Below are positions 1-8,882 of a stretch of DNA of 64,000 bases, one piece after another. The notes beneath the pieces are model-generated. The model was not told where the DNA came from, did not search any database, and saw only the letters and a program-made list of their open reading frames with translations. The translations under genes were made by a program, and so were the position numbers. The stretch comes from DAOUAT01 sp964551735 (GTDB lineage: Bacteria; Chloroflexota; Anaerolineae; CG2-30-64-16), in NCBI GenBank assembly GCA_964551735.1, contig CAZKEF010000004.1:178127-242126 (forward strand). Direction: 5' to 3'. Position 1 is the first letter of the stretch. The number at the start of each line of letters is the position of its first letter.

Positions 1-2414
1 GCCCCTGCCAGCAGTTTCTGCAAAATGAGAACCGCCGCGCGTTTGTCCAGCGGCTCGTTGAAGTTGCCGCACTTGGGGCTTTGCACGCAGCTTGGGCAGC
101 CATCCGCACAGGGGCAGCCGCGGATCACGTCCAGCGTGGCGGCCCAGAGCACCGGCAGCAGCTCGAACCCCTTCTCCGCGATCCCGACGCCGCCGGGGAA
201 GCCATCGTAGATGAAGACCTGCGCCGCGTCGGTGTCGGGGTGGCGCGGGGTGCTGAGCCCGCCGATGTCCCACCGGTCGCACATGGTGAAAAGCGGGAGG
301 ATGCCGATGGCCGCGTGCTCGACCGCGTGGAGGCCGCCCAGGAAATCGAGTCCGCGGCCGGCCAACTCAACCGGCAGCCCGGCCGGCAGGTCCCACCACA
401 ACGCCACGGTCTCGAACTCGGTGAGCGGCATGGCCAGCGGCGCATTTTCCAGCACCGCTTCGCTGGCTTGTTGCAATCGCCGGTAGCCGATCACCTGGCT
501 GCTGACCCGCACCCGGCCCAGGTAAGCGGTCGTGCCCGCTGGCAGCTCGCGGTGGCGCAGCGATCGCACGACGCGCACGTCGTTAAGCTCGCGCGGCTGG
601 GTGTAGAAGTCGGCGTCCACCGGCTTGACGACCGCATGGCGCAGCTCGGCGCTGTATTCGGTCACCAGGTACGACTCGCCCTGGTGCAGGTAGATCGCAC
701 CCGGATGCACCCGCTGCGGCGCAGTGGTGGCGCTGAGCTCCTCCAGCAGCTTGAACTGGTTGGATGCGTCCAGCACCGCGAAGCGCTCCCCCTCCGCGTC
801 GCGCAGGCTCACGCCCTGGGCCGGGTAATCGCGGCGGGCGTAGACCCACTTGTCGCCGGTGTAGCGCAACGTCTCGTCATTCTCCAGCGCCACCATCGCA
901 TCCACGAAGCCGGGGCCGAAGAGCGCTTCGTCGTCGGCCAGAGGTTCAAGGTCTGCGAGACCTTGAACGTCTTCGTCGCCCACCCGCAACGGCGTCTCGT
1001 GCGCGGCGCACGGCAGATGGCGGCGCAGGATGTAGACGTTGTCGGGGTCGAGCAGCGCGTGCTCGTGAGGCCGGCCCAGGAGGGCGTCGGGGTGACGCAT
1101 GTAGAACTGGTCCAGCGGGTCGCCCAGGCCGATGAGCACCGCCAAGGCCGGATCCGTGCCCCGGCCCGCGCGGCCGGCCTGCTGCCACAGGCTGGCGATG
1201 GTGCCGGGGAAGCCCACCAGCAGCGCCGCGTCCAGCCCGCCCACATCAATCCCCAGCTCCAGCGCAGTAGTCGCCGTGACGCCGGCCAGTCGGCCCGAAA
1301 AGAGTTCCTGCTCGATGCGTCGCCGCTCGTCGGCCAGGTAGCCGGCGCGGTAAGCCGCGATGCGCGTGACCAACTCAGGCCGCGTCTTCTTGAGCTGCTC
1401 GCGCGCGTAGCGCAGCACCAGCTCAGACACCACACGGGCGCGCGCGAACGCGATGGTTCGCACCCCCCCGCTCACCAGGCGAGCGAAGAGCTCGCTGGCC
1501 TCCTGATTGGCGCTGCGCCGCGCGGACTTGGTACGGTCAATAAAGGGCGGGTTCCACAACGCGAAGGTGCGCGGCCCGTGCGGGGAGCCGTCGTCGCCCA
1601 CCACCGCGGCCGGCAGTCCGGTCAACAGCTCGAAATGCTCGGCCGGGTTCGCGATGGTGGCGGAGGTGGCGATGAAGACGACCGAGGACCGCCGACCGCT
1701 GACCGCTGACCGATCACTGCCGATATCCCGTCGTCCGTCGTCCGTCGTCCGTCGTCCCTGATACAACGCGACCACGCGCCGCAGCCGACGGATAACGCAG
1801 GCGACCTGGGAGCCGAAAACGCCGCGATAGGTGTGCGCCTCGTCAACGACGACGTAGGCCAGGTGACGGAAGAACTCGGCCCACAGTGGATGGTTGGGCA
1901 GGATGCCGGTGTGGAGCATGTCTGGGTTGGTGAGCAGCACCCGCGCCTGTTTGCGGATGCGCGACCGCGCGCCTTGGGGCGTGTCACCATCGTAGGTTGC
2001 GGCCAACGGGCTGATGATGCCGCCGCCCGCGCCCTTCGCGAACACGCTCCACTTGCCGAGCTGGTCTTGCGCAAGCGCCTTGGTGGGATAGAGGTAGAGC
2101 GCCCGCGCCAGCGGATCGCGCGCCAACGCTTCCAGCACGGGCACGTTGAAGCACAGCGTCTTGCCGCTGGCCGTCGAGGTGGCGACCACCACGTTCTGCC
2201 CCCCCAACGCCGCGTTGATCGCCTCGGCCTGGTGGGTGTAGAGCCGCTCCGCGCCGGCCACAGCCAGGGCACGCTGCACCGGCAGGCTCAGCCGTTCGCG
2301 CGGCGCCCCGTAGCGCGCACCGCGGGCCGGGGCCGTTTGTACATAAGCCAACTGCCCGGCGTAGCCCTGCTCGTGGCGGAGGGCATCAAGGAAGGCAGGG
2401 GGATCGAAGATCAT
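1..2414 (-). CDS. DEAH-box helicase with C-terminal DUF1998 region (MrfA/YprA-like), 3' end cut by window edge
   Basis: Superfamily 2 helicase, of the kind linked to DNA repair. Reading down from the ATG at 2414, the Walker A-like ATSTASGKT is near residue 75, the DEAH box (VVDEAHTYRG) near 190, motif III SAT (IATSATI) near 250, and motif VI-like QQAGRAGRG near 405. The C-terminus has a cysteine cluster, CPCADGCPSCVQSPKCG, typical of DUF1998 proteins. About 804 codons are visible with no stop before base 1, so only the last few residues are missing. The frame was worked out by direct translation. Odd point: residues about 220-245, between the DEAH and SAT motifs, are encoded by simple tandem repeats (1690-1758). 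Divergent from the transporter at 2493 across a 78-bp gap. Confidence 0.88.
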   Translation of the reverse strand, partial: MIFDPPAFLDALRHEQGYAGQLAYVQTAPARGARYGAPRERLSLPVQRALAVAGAERLYTHQAEAINAALGGQNVVVATSTASGKTLCFNVPVLEALARDPLARALYLYPTKALAQDQLGKWSVFAKGAGGGIISPLAATYDGDTPQGARSRIRKQARVLLTNPDMLHTGILPNHPLWAEFFRHLAYVVVDEAHTYRGVFGSQVACVIRRLRRVVALYQGRRTTDDGRRDIGSDRSAVSGRRSSVVFIATSATIANPAEHFELLTGLPAAVVGDDGSPHGPRTFALWNPPFIDRTKSARRSANQEASELFARLVSGGVRTIAFARARVVSELVLRYAREQLKKTRPELVTRIAAYRAGYLADERRRIEQELFSGRLAGVTATTALELGIDVGGLDAALLVGFPGTIASLWQQAGRAGRGTDPALAVLIGLGDPLDQFYMRHPDALLGRPHEHALLDPDNVYILRRHLPCAAHETPLRVGDEDVQGLADLEPLADDEALFGPGFVDAMVALENDETLRYTGDKWVYARRDYPAQGVSLRDAEGERFAVLDASNQFKLLEELSATTAPQRVHPGAIYLHQGESYLVTEYSAELRHAVVKPVDADFYTQPRELNDVRVVRSLRHRELPAGTTAYLGRVRVSSQVIGYRRLQQASEAVLENAPLAMPLTEFETVALWWDLPAGLPVELAGRGLDFLGGLHAVEHAAIGILPLFTMCDRWDIGGLSTPRHPDTDAAQVFIYDGFPGGVGIAEKGFELLPVLWAATLDVIRGCPCADGCPSCVQSPKCGNFNEPLDKRAAVLILQKLLAG
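1690..1758. repeat. Two short tandem repeats inside the helicase gene, in frame
   Basis: Two simple arrays lie side by side: copies of a 7-mer (gaccgct) near 1694-1711, and four copies of a 7-mer (cgtcgtc) at about 1728-1756. Together they add about 25 codons between helicase motifs II and III without breaking the frame. Similar simple arrays recur in this window at 34812, 34907, 53441, 57240 and 57909. Confidence 0.75.
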
Positions 2415-2492
2415 GTGATGATAGCTAAGTTACATTTGATGCTATTGTACCATGCAGGCACAGGATGTGGTAGAATGCGCATCGGAGGATCG

Positions 2493-4121
2493 ATGAACGC
2501 ACTTATCGCCGAACAAATGCTCGTCCTCTTCGCGATCCTGGCCATCGGTTCCTGGCTGGGGAACCTGTCGCTGCGCGGGGTGTCGTTGGGAGGAACGGCG
2601 GTGTTCTTCGTGGGGTTGGCGTTCGGCCACTTCGGGCTGACGATCCCCAAGCCGGTGATGGACCTCGGCCTGCTGCTGTTCGTCTACGCGGTAGGGCTGC
2701 AGGCCGGACCGCGCTTCTTTCGCACCTTCCGCCAACAGGGCCGCGTATTCGTGATCGTGGCTGCGGCGGGCATCCTGGCCGCAGCGCTGGCCACCTTCGC
2801 GGTCGCGCGACTGATGCAAATGCCCTACGCGCTGGCCGCCGGCATGTTCACCGGCGCGGTGACCAACACACCGGCCCTGGCGGCCACCATTGACGCCATG
2901 AACCGCATTGACCCAACCCAGGCGGCAAATGCCTCCGTGGGCTACGGCATCGCCTATCCGTTCAGCGTGGTAGGGGTGACGCTGTTCATCCAGTTCCTGC
3001 CGAAACTGCTGCGCCGGGACGTCAAGGCGGCCGAGATGCAGTGGCTGGAGGCGCAACAAGCCGAGCGCCCTGAACTCCAGAAGCGGCAGTTCGCAGTCAC
3101 CAACCCCAACCTGGACGGCAAACGACTGGCTGACCTGGACTGGCACCGGCTGAGCCAGGTCAACATCTCGCGGGTGCGGCTGGCAGGCCAGGGCAACCAG
3201 GTGGTGGCGGGCGCGCCCGATGTGGTGCTGCATGTGGGCGATGTGGTGCTGGTGGTGGGCGCGCCGTCCGAGCTGGAGAAGATGCGGCTGCTGATCGGCG
3301 ACGAGGTCGAAGTGCCAATGGAGGCCAACACCAGGGCCGTCAGCCGCGACCTGTATGTGACCGAGCAGTCGCTGGCCGGCAAGCGTCTGATGGACTTGCA
3401 CGTCTGGGATCGCTATAACGTCGTGGTCACCCGTATCCGCCGGCTGGGGCTGGAGATCACGCCCGTGGGGACCAGCACGCTGGAGCTGGGTGACACCCTG
3501 CGCGTGGTGGGCGAGGAAGCGGCCGTCGCGCAGTTCGCCAAATTGGTCAGCGGCGACGCGCGGCGGATAGACGAGACCAATATGGTGCCGTTCCTCATCG
3601 GGCTGGTGTTGGGCATCGCGCTGGGGTTGATCCCCTTCCAATTACCGAACGGCATGACCATCAAGCTGGGTGCGGCCGGCGGCGCGTTCCTGGTGAGCCT
3701 GGTGTTGGGTCACTTTGGCCGGATCGGCCCGTTTCGCTTGTATGTCCCCGCGGCGGCGCGCAACCTCTCACGCGAGCTGGGGTTGATGCTATTCCTGGGC
3801 GGGGCTGGCGCCAACGCGGGGACACAACTGGTGAAAGTCATCGAACAGCAAGGGCCAGGCCTCTTCCTCGCGGGCGCGGCCATCACGGTCATCTCTGCGC
3901 TGATGACCTTGCTCATCACCCACGGCTTCTTCAAGATGAACCTGCTGACCACAATGGGCCTGATCAGCGGCGTGATGACCAACCCACCTGCGTTGGCTGC
4001 AGCCACCAGCCAGACCACAACCGATGTGCCTTCTGTCATTTACGCCAGCGCGTTCCCGGTGGTGCTGATCTTCAAGATCCTGCTGGCGCAGATCCTGGTG
4101 CAGGTGTTGCGGTTGCTCTGA
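2493..4121 (+). CDS. AspT/YidE/YbjL-family transporter with central RCK_C (TrkA_C) domains
   Basis: Membrane transporter of the aspartate-alanine exchanger (AAE) type, 542 residues. An N-terminal block of about five membrane helices (residues 1-170) and a C-terminal block (about 365-542) flank two soluble TrkA_C domains at roughly 205-290 and 300-370. Both halves carry the short conserved turns TNTPALAA (near 130) and TNPPALAA (near 495), the internal duplication typical of the family. The ATG at 2493 is chosen because GGAGG sits 5 bases upstream; the frame is open much further upstream but that stretch is antisense to the helicase. The substrate cannot be deduced from sequence. A -10-like TAGAAT lies at 2471-2476. 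Confidence 0.88.
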   Translation: MNALIAEQMLVLFAILAIGSWLGNLSLRGVSLGGTAVFFVGLAFGHFGLTIPKPVMDLGLLLFVYAVGLQAGPRFFRTFRQQGRVFVIVAAAGILAAALATFAVARLMQMPYALAAGMFTGAVTNTPALAATIDAMNRIDPTQAANASVGYGIAYPFSVVGVTLFIQFLPKLLRRDVKAAEMQWLEAQQAERPELQKRQFAVTNPNLDGKRLADLDWHRLSQVNISRVRLAGQGNQVVAGAPDVVLHVGDVVLVVGAPSELEKMRLLIGDEVEVPMEANTRAVSRDLYVTEQSLAGKRLMDLHVWDRYNVVVTRIRRLGLEITPVGTSTLELGDTLRVVGEEAAVAQFAKLVSGDARRIDETNMVPFLIGLVLGIALGLIPFQLPNGMTIKLGAAGGAFLVSLVLGHFGRIGPFRLYVPAAARNLSRELGLMLFLGGAGANAGTQLVKVIEQQGPGLFLAGAAITVISALMTLLITHGFFKMNLLTTMGLISGVMTNPPALAAATSQTTTDVPSVIYASAFPVVLIFKILLAQILVQVLRLL

Positions 4122-4140
4122 CCAGATAGGTGTGCGCGCC

Positions 4141-4169
4141 AGTCATCCTTCGACAAGCTCAGGATGACT
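4141..4169. repeat. Hairpin repeat (family R3) between convergent genes
   Basis: A 9-bp perfect inverted repeat (agtcatcct / aggatgact) with an 11-base loop containing tcgacaagctc. It lies between the converging ends of the transporter and the MgtC gene. It may work as a bidirectional terminator but has no T-run. The same core, an inverted cctgagc...tcgaagg, recurs at 20504, 41824, 58920 and 60270. Confidence 0.7.
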
Positions 4170-4195
4170 GGGTGGGACGTTACCAGAACGGTTCT

Positions 4196-4843
4196 TCAGT
4201 ATTCCAGATCCTTCACGTCCGGATCAGCGATCAACACTGTGATGGCCTTTTCGTGCGCTTCGGGTTTGCCGCCTGCCCACCACACGCTGATCAACTCATC
4301 ACCATGTTTGAAGCGGCGCTCCTGTTTGCCCTGCAAACCTGCTTCCTGCAAAATGCGCCCGATTACCGGCTGGCGTTTGGGACTCACAGCAGTCGTGATC
4401 CGATAGGCTCGAAACGCATACGAGCCTTCCAGCATCCCCTCAACCCGTGGCAGCACCCACAACACAAATACCGCCAGGACCGCTGCAATCAGCGTGTAGA
4501 GGATGTAGCCAACGCCCACCCCTACACCTAACGCGGCTGCAATCCAAATGGTAGATGCAGTGGTTAGCCCGCGCACCTGGCCCTGGCGGTGCAGGATTAC
4601 CCCTGCGCCCAGGAAACCAACCCCGGTCACCACCTGCGCAGCGATGCGGCCCGGATCCCCGACGTGGGCGATCTTGACCGAGAAGATGGTGAACAGGCAC
4701 GCGCCGACACAGATCAAGATGATGGTGCGCAGCCCGGCAGCCTTGTCATGAAACTCCCGCTCTGCGCCGACCAGGCCGCCGATCAAGAAAGCGGCAAGCA
4801 ACTTAATAACGTCCATCAGGACAACTGTGAATGCATCAGGCAT
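4196..4843 (-). CDS. MgtC/SapB family membrane protein
   Basis: 215 residues. The N-terminal half has four to five membrane helices with the family signatures IGGLVGAERE (about 21-30), GLRTIILICVGA (about 37-48) and GVGFLGAGVILHRQGQVRGL (about 74-93). The C-terminal soluble part (about 140-215) resembles the ACT-like tail of MgtC-type proteins. Such proteins are linked to magnesium limitation and inhibition of F-type ATPase, but many are unassigned. The ATG is preceded by a strong GGAGG. The gene is the last of the minus-strand run that begins at 8609. Confident of family, not of physiological role. Confidence 0.9.
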   Translation of the reverse strand: MPDAFTVVLMDVIKLLAAFLIGGLVGAEREFHDKAAGLRTIILICVGACLFTIFSVKIAHVGDPGRIAAQVVTGVGFLGAGVILHRQGQVRGLTTASTIWIAAALGVGVGVGYILYTLIAAVLAVFVLWVLPRVEGMLEGSYAFRAYRITTAVSPKRQPVIGRILQEAGLQGKQERRFKHGDELISVWWAGGKPEAHEKAITVLIADPDVKDLEY

Positions 4844-4873
4844 CCTTGCCTCCTTCGTCGGAGAGAGAGACCA

Positions 4874-4890
4874 GGCTTCTCGCAGAAGCC
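4874..4890. repeat. Small perfect hairpin after the methyltransferase gene
   Basis: Seven-base stem ggcttct / agaagcc with a cgc loop, followed by ccgggtttc. It lies between mgtC and the end of the upstream methyltransferase gene on the same strand. A related element with a diverged stem occurs at about 42915-42940. Confidence 0.6.
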
Positions 4891-4899
4891 GGGTTTCTT

Positions 4900-5679
4900 C
4901 TATCGTTTGATGGCCCTCGTCGCGAAAAAGGTCGGCATGTATTGGGACGGCACATCCTCATCGTCCAGCGCATAACGATCCTCGTAGAAGCCAACCACCG
5001 CCAGGCCTGCGTCGCACTGGCCGCCGATTTGGTCCTCGAGTGAGTGGCTGTGTTCCAGCGGCCAGCCTTCTTTCATCATACGTCGCAACTGGCGCTCGGT
5101 CAAGTGCTCCGCGTCGGTGTAGGGCAGGCGATATTTCACTTTCAGCACCCCGCGGCGGTCGATCGCGTCCCGATCGAAGATATAGATATCAGGGTTCATG
5201 AAGCCTGCCAGCAGCATCCCGCCCTGGCGCAGCACGCGCGCTGCCTCCCGGTAAACGGGCCGGACCGCAGCCGCGAAGACGTTGGAGACCGGGTGAAAGA
5301 CCAGGTCGAAGCTGCCGTCCGCGAAAGCCGACAGATCAGCCATGTCGCCCTCGACCGTGTGGATGACCAATCCCTCCCGCTTGGCCACCAGGTGGTCCTG
5401 GGCGAGCTGCGCCGGTGAGTTGTCCAGCACGGTTACGGTAGCGCCGGCCGCGGCAAAGACCGGCCCCTGCTGTCCGCCGCCGGAGGCCAGGCATAGCACG
5501 TCGCAGCCAGCCAAGGGCGGGAACCAGTTACTCGGGACGGGCTTCGTCGCGGTCAGCACCACCTGCCACTCACCCTGCCGTGCCGCCGCGATGGCCTCCG
5601 CCCCCACCGGCCGCGTCCACGGGTTGCCGTCGGCCACCTGGCGGTTCCACGCTTCACGGTTGTAGGCTCGCACGTCCAT
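4900..5679 (-). CDS. Class I SAM-dependent methyltransferase
   Basis: 259 residues. The SAM-binding motif I reads VLCLASGGGQQGP at about residues 61-73, followed by the acidic end of strand 2 (TVLDNS, about 83-88) and motif II-like FDLVFHP near 124-130. The N-terminal part (YNREAWNRQV) is common to stand-alone small-molecule methyltransferases. The substrate cannot be told from sequence. A second, unrelated methyltransferase gene lies just upstream on the same strand; the two share little sequence beyond the fold motifs, so they are not an obvious tandem duplication. Start is an ATG at 5679; no strong ribosome site was identified. Confidence 0.85.
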   Translation of the reverse strand: MDVRAYNREAWNRQVADGNPWTRPVGAEAIAAARQGEWQVVLTATKPVPSNWFPPLAGCDVLCLASGGGQQGPVFAAAGATVTVLDNSPAQLAQDHLVAKREGLVIHTVEGDMADLSAFADGSFDLVFHPVSNVFAAAVRPVYREAARVLRQGGMLLAGFMNPDIYIFDRDAIDRRGVLKVKYRLPYTDAEHLTERQLRRMMKEGWPLEHSHSLEDQIGGQCDAGLAVVGFYEDRYALDDEDVPSQYMPTFFATRAIKR

Positions 5680-5696
5680 TGTTATTCAGTTCGTCC

Positions 5697-5764
5697 TTTC
5701 TCCGCGTTCATCCGCGCTCGTGCCCGAGACTGCGGGGCATGCTATCCGCGTCCCATTTTCGGGC
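5697..5764. repeat. R1-family repeat (ccgcgttcatccgcgctcg) between two methyltransferase genes
   Basis: Contains the phrases tccgcgttcatccgcgctcg and tatccgcgtcccattttcgg. Near-identical phrases occur at 10188-10227, 37067-37106, 44085-44112, 55960-56010, 59225-59268 and 59430-59478, which defines a dispersed repeat family (called R1 here). Confidence 0.8.
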
Positions 5765-5772
5765 CGGGCCCA

Positions 5773-6627
5773 TCACAGGGGCCGCCGCGCCAGCATCGAA
5801 AAGGTCATCGGGATGCGCACCTTGAGCTCCGGCCTGAGCAGCGGGAAGCCATCCCAATACGCCTCGCGGTGCTCGCCGAAGTGCTCGACGGTCAGGCCAG
5901 CGCGGCGCAGCGCGGCAAAGGTGGCAGACAGCGGCCACAGCCGCTCGTACTTGACCGCCTGCTGTTTCACCGGCACGTCCAGCTCGCCGATGTACGTGGC
6001 CGGCCAGCCCTGTGACGAATCGCTGTGCGCGAAGTAATCAAGGCCGGTCGCGACCAGCTCGGCTGTGTCCTGGGCAAACAGCCAGGTGATCGGATGATCG
6101 TCGAAGATGTGAACGATGCCGCCCGGTTTCAGCAGCCGGGCGATCACGGCCGCCCAACCGTCCAGGTCGTGCAGCCAGCACAGCGCACCCCGGCCAGTGT
6201 AGACCAGGTCGGCCGTGCCATCGAGCTCATGGGGCGTCTCCAACACGTCGCAGCGATACCACTGTGCCGGCGCGGCCAGCGCTTCGCTGGTTTGCCGGGC
6301 GTTGGCGATGTGGACGTCGGAGATGTCCACGCCGATCACCTGGGAAACGCCTTCATTCCACAGCGACAGTGTATCGCGGCCTGACGCGCACTGGAGGTGG
6401 ATCGCGGTGCGACACCAGGCCCGGAGGTCGCCCAGGTTGGCGCGCTCGACCGGATGCAGGTTGCTTCCCCCGTTGCGCAGGAAGGCGATCGTCTCAGCGA
6501 CCTCCTCGGTGTAGCGGGCCGCGCCCTCGTTCCACGCGGCCCGGTTCGCCTCGTGACGAGCGCGCACTTCCGCGGCCGAGGTCGTTAAGGGGCCTGGAAC
6601 AAAGTCCGGAAAGGTGTTTGGTTCCAT
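5773..6627 (-). CDS. Class I SAM-dependent methyltransferase
   Basis: 284 residues. The N-terminus (RARHEANRAAWNEGAARY, about 23-40) matches the helix that precedes the fold in many small-molecule methyltransferases. Motif I is HLQCASGRDTLSL at about 76-88, with the acidic strand-2 end VIGVDIS (about 97-103) and motif II-like TADLVYTGRGALCWL near 145-159. The product or substrate is unknown. GGAG precedes the ATG at a normal distance. It follows the dehydrogenase gene by 14 bases, so the two are probably co-transcribed. Confidence 0.86.
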   Translation of the reverse strand: MEPNTFPDFVPGPLTTSAAEVRARHEANRAAWNEGAARYTEEVAETIAFLRNGGSNLHPVERANLGDLRAWCRTAIHLQCASGRDTLSLWNEGVSQVIGVDISDVHIANARQTSEALAAPAQWYRCDVLETPHELDGTADLVYTGRGALCWLHDLDGWAAVIARLLKPGGIVHIFDDHPITWLFAQDTAELVATGLDYFAHSDSSQGWPATYIGELDVPVKQQAVKYERLWPLSATFAALRRAGLTVEHFGEHREAYWDGFPLLRPELKVRIPMTFSMLARRPL

Positions 6628-6641
6628 GCGAGATCTCCTGG

Positions 6642-7643
6642 TCAGTACCCGCGCGCGACATCGACGCGACCCGGCGGGGATTCGCCCACCGCCAGCGCGT
6701 TGAGCACCTCGGCCAGCGCGTCCATGCGTCTTCGCTCCGTCTCGGCCTCACCCAATGCGCCGGCCCGGTGCGGGCTCAACACCACACTATCCAGTTGGCC
6801 GAACGGATACGCCGAGGGCGGTGTGCTCCGCCGGCTCGCTTCCCCCTCACCGGGATAGTTGTACCACACATCGAGGCCGGCTGCGCGTAGGTGGCCACTG
6901 GCCAGAGCCTCGTAAAGCGCCCGCTCAACGATGATCGGGCCGCGACCGACGTTGACCACCACCGCGCCTGGCGGCAAGGTTGCCAGTTCCCGCACACCGA
7001 GCAGCCCATCGGTCTCCTCGGTGTGCGGCAGACACACGATCAGCGCGTCCGCCTGCGGCAATAACTCGCGCAACGCCGCCGGTGGATGCACCTGCGCTAC
7101 GTCATCAGCAGCCTGCGCCGTGATGGAACGTCGGGTGGCCAGCACGCGCATTCCCAATCCATGGCACATGCGCGCCGCCCGCTGCCCGATCGCACCATAG
7201 CCCAGGATCAACGCGGTCTTGCCAGCCAACATCATGCCTGGATTCGGCCCATAGCGCATAGACCAATCGTTGGCCCGCAGGCCATGATCCGCGGGCACGA
7301 TGAACTTGGCCGCAGCCAGCAACAAGGCAATCCCCATCTCGGCCGTGGCACCAGCGTTGTGGTGCAGGTTGCAGGTGACGATGTGCGGGAAGTCGCGCAG
7401 GAGGTGCCGTGTGGCAGGCGGCAGGCCTGCCCAGGGGATCACCAGGGTGCTCAGCGCGGGACTGGCAGTCAGCCGCGACCGATCCGGCCGACCATCCACC
7501 AAAACCTGATAGGCCGGCGCGTCCGGTTGCTCGGGGCCAAACGTCAGCGTGATGCCGGCGCGCAGGGCGTGCTGCAGGTGCATCAGCGCGGCTGGCACGG
7601 GCCTGTGCTGGAAGTGGACTGCGAGGAGCGACGCGTTGCTCAT
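6642..7643 (-). CDS. D-isomer specific 2-hydroxyacid dehydrogenase, NAD-binding
   Basis: 333 residues from the ATG at 7643. The Rossmann motif LILGYGAIGQRAARM lies near 155-170. The active-site arginine loop is VVNVGRGP and the C-terminal catalytic histidine is in SPHRAG. The usual glutamate position after LDV reads WYNYPGEGEA, a variant I associate with a phosphoglycerate-dehydrogenase-like subgroup, so the exact substrate is open. The start codon overlaps the stop of the upstream phosphatase gene (ATGA at 7643-7640), which implies translational coupling. The frame is open upstream of this ATG, but that region is the phosphatase gene in another frame. Confidence 0.87.
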   Translation of the reverse strand: MSNASLLAVHFQHRPVPAALMHLQHALRAGITLTFGPEQPDAPAYQVLVDGRPDRSRLTASPALSTLVIPWAGLPPATRHLLRDFPHIVTCNLHHNAGATAEMGIALLLAAAKFIVPADHGLRANDWSMRYGPNPGMMLAGKTALILGYGAIGQRAARMCHGLGMRVLATRRSITAQAADDVAQVHPPAALRELLPQADALIVCLPHTEETDGLLGVRELATLPPGAVVVNVGRGPIIVERALYEALASGHLRAAGLDVWYNYPGEGEASRRSTPPSAYPFGQLDSVVLSPHRAGALGEAETERRRMDALAEVLNALAVGESPPGRVDVARGY

Positions 7644-8122
7644 GCCGATTGCCCTGTTTCTGGCTGGCTTGCTAACGCAGCCGCAATGAATGCCTGCCAG
7701 ATCGGATACTCGGCGGGATTCCAGATCGCCCGCATGTCGGGCAGTGCGTCCTCCAGCCGCCAGCCCAGGCGAAGCACCCTGTAGAGCAGGATGAACGCCG
7801 AGGCGCGGTAGTTGGCCGCGCAATGGACGAAGACGCGCCGTCCCGCGTGGCGCGCCAACGCGGCGAAAAAGGCATGGAGGTCGGCCGCGGTCGGCTGCGT
7901 CCACACAACCGGGATGTGCTCGTAGATCATGCCCAGCCCTGCCACCGTACCCCGCTCGTCGGGTAAGGCGTAGACCGGGTCCAGCCGACCCAAGTTGATC
8001 ACGACCTCGCAACCGGCCGCGGCCACCACGGCCAGTTGGGCCTCGGTCGGCTGGCCGCCGGTGATCAGAAGATCGGACAGGCGGCGGAAGTTAGTGATCG
8101 TGGTGAGTTGAGATGTATTCAA
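7640..8122 (-). CDS. Protein-tyrosine-phosphatase-like protein (DUF442-type) with HCAANYRAS loop
   Basis: 160 residues. The probable phosphate-binding loop is VHCAANYRAS at about residues 98-107. The spacing is HCx4R, one residue shorter than the classic HCx5R of cysteine phosphatases; I recall HCAAN-x-R as typical of a bacterial subfamily near DUF442. N-terminal LLITGGQPTEAQL also fits that family. Start: the only early option is TTG at 8122, with GAGG seven bases upstream. Coupled by a 4-base overlap to the dehydrogenase gene downstream. Activity is not certain given the short loop. Confidence 0.72.
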   Translation of the reverse strand: MNTSQLTTITNFRRLSDLLITGGQPTEAQLAVVAAAGCEVVINLGRLDPVYALPDERGTVAGLGMIYEHIPVVWTQPTAADLHAFFAALARHAGRRVFVHCAANYRASAFILLYRVLRLGWRLEDALPDMRAIWNPAEYPIWQAFIAAALASQPETGQSA

Positions 8123-8162
8123 TTGAATGCCTCTACGTATTCAAAAGCAATCCATATTTGGT

Positions 8163-8609
8163 TCACGCTGCGAAGTCTTTCCGCATCCAGCAATACGTCG
8201 CTCCCGGCGGATAATCAGCCATCTCGCCCACAACGCGGTACCCTTCCCTCTCGTAAAATTCGCGAGCCTGGAAGCTGTACGTGGTCAGCATGGCGCGTGA
8301 GCAACCACGACGGCGGGCTTCCGCCTCGGCCGTGCGCAGCAGGACGCGGCCGTGACCTTGGCCGCGCAAGGAGTCGGCCACCCAGAGGGTATCAACCTCC
8401 AGCCAGCCCCAGCCGGTTGCGCCGATCAGTCCGGCCACGATCTCGCCCGCGGGGTCCCGGATCACGATATCAAGCGGCGCCTTCCCGATGCCGCGCAGCG
8501 CCCGATGGGGCTCGGAGTGCCGGTCATTGAACGCCCGGAGCTGCCCGCGCACAAACTCCCGCACATCCGGGTCGGCGGTATCGGTGAGGGTGATGTGAAG
8601 ACTATCCAC
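8163..8609 (-). CDS. GNAT family N-acetyltransferase
   Basis: 148 residues. The acetyl-CoA binding motif A reads LWVADSLRGQGHGRVLL at about 75-91 and motif B ends in YEREGYRVVGE near 121-131. It starts with GTG at 8609, supported by GGAGG about six bases upstream. The substrate is unknown. It is the first gene of the minus-strand run that continues into the phosphatase, dehydrogenase and methyltransferase genes, with a 40-base gap to the next gene. Confidence 0.86.
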   Translation of the reverse strand: MDSLHITLTDTADPDVREFVRGQLRAFNDRHSEPHRALRGIGKAPLDIVIRDPAGEIVAGLIGATGWGWLEVDTLWVADSLRGQGHGRVLLRTAEAEARRRGCSRAMLTTYSFQAREFYEREGYRVVGEMADYPPGATYCWMRKDFAA

Positions 8610-8840
8610 TGCTGCCTCCGGTGGTTGAAAACCGACCGGCTAAACATGAAAAGGCCCCGCTAACCTCTGACCGAACGACTGAGGGCCTGTCCTGAGCCGA
8701 GATGAGATTTAAGCCATCGATCTATTTACGACATACAACCTGACGGTCAGACAAAGCACGCGGCTGACCCTAAAGGAGGCTTGCGCACAGCCTCGACTCC
8801 AGTCCTTCGCAATGGCGCACAAACCTCCCCGCCATCTTTC

Positions 8841-8882
8841 GCCGTGTCCCCGTGTCTCCCCATCCCGCGTCTCCGCGTCCCC
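8841..8882. repeat. C-rich tandem repeat downstream of proA
   Basis: Imperfect units of cgtgtcccc, then cgcgtctccgcgtcccc. The reverse complement of the same units (ggggacacggggacacgg) occurs at 56970-56990 inside cydDC, so this is a dispersed family. The rest of the 8610-8840 gap holds a weak palindrome (gaggcttgcgcacagcctc near 8776) and no gene. Confidence 0.65.

Noticed and set aside
81..1709. Long plus-strand open frame (542 codons) over the helicase
   Set aside because: It is antisense to a helicase with clear motifs; its predicted protein is arginine-, glutamine- and histidine-rich shadow sequence with no family signature.
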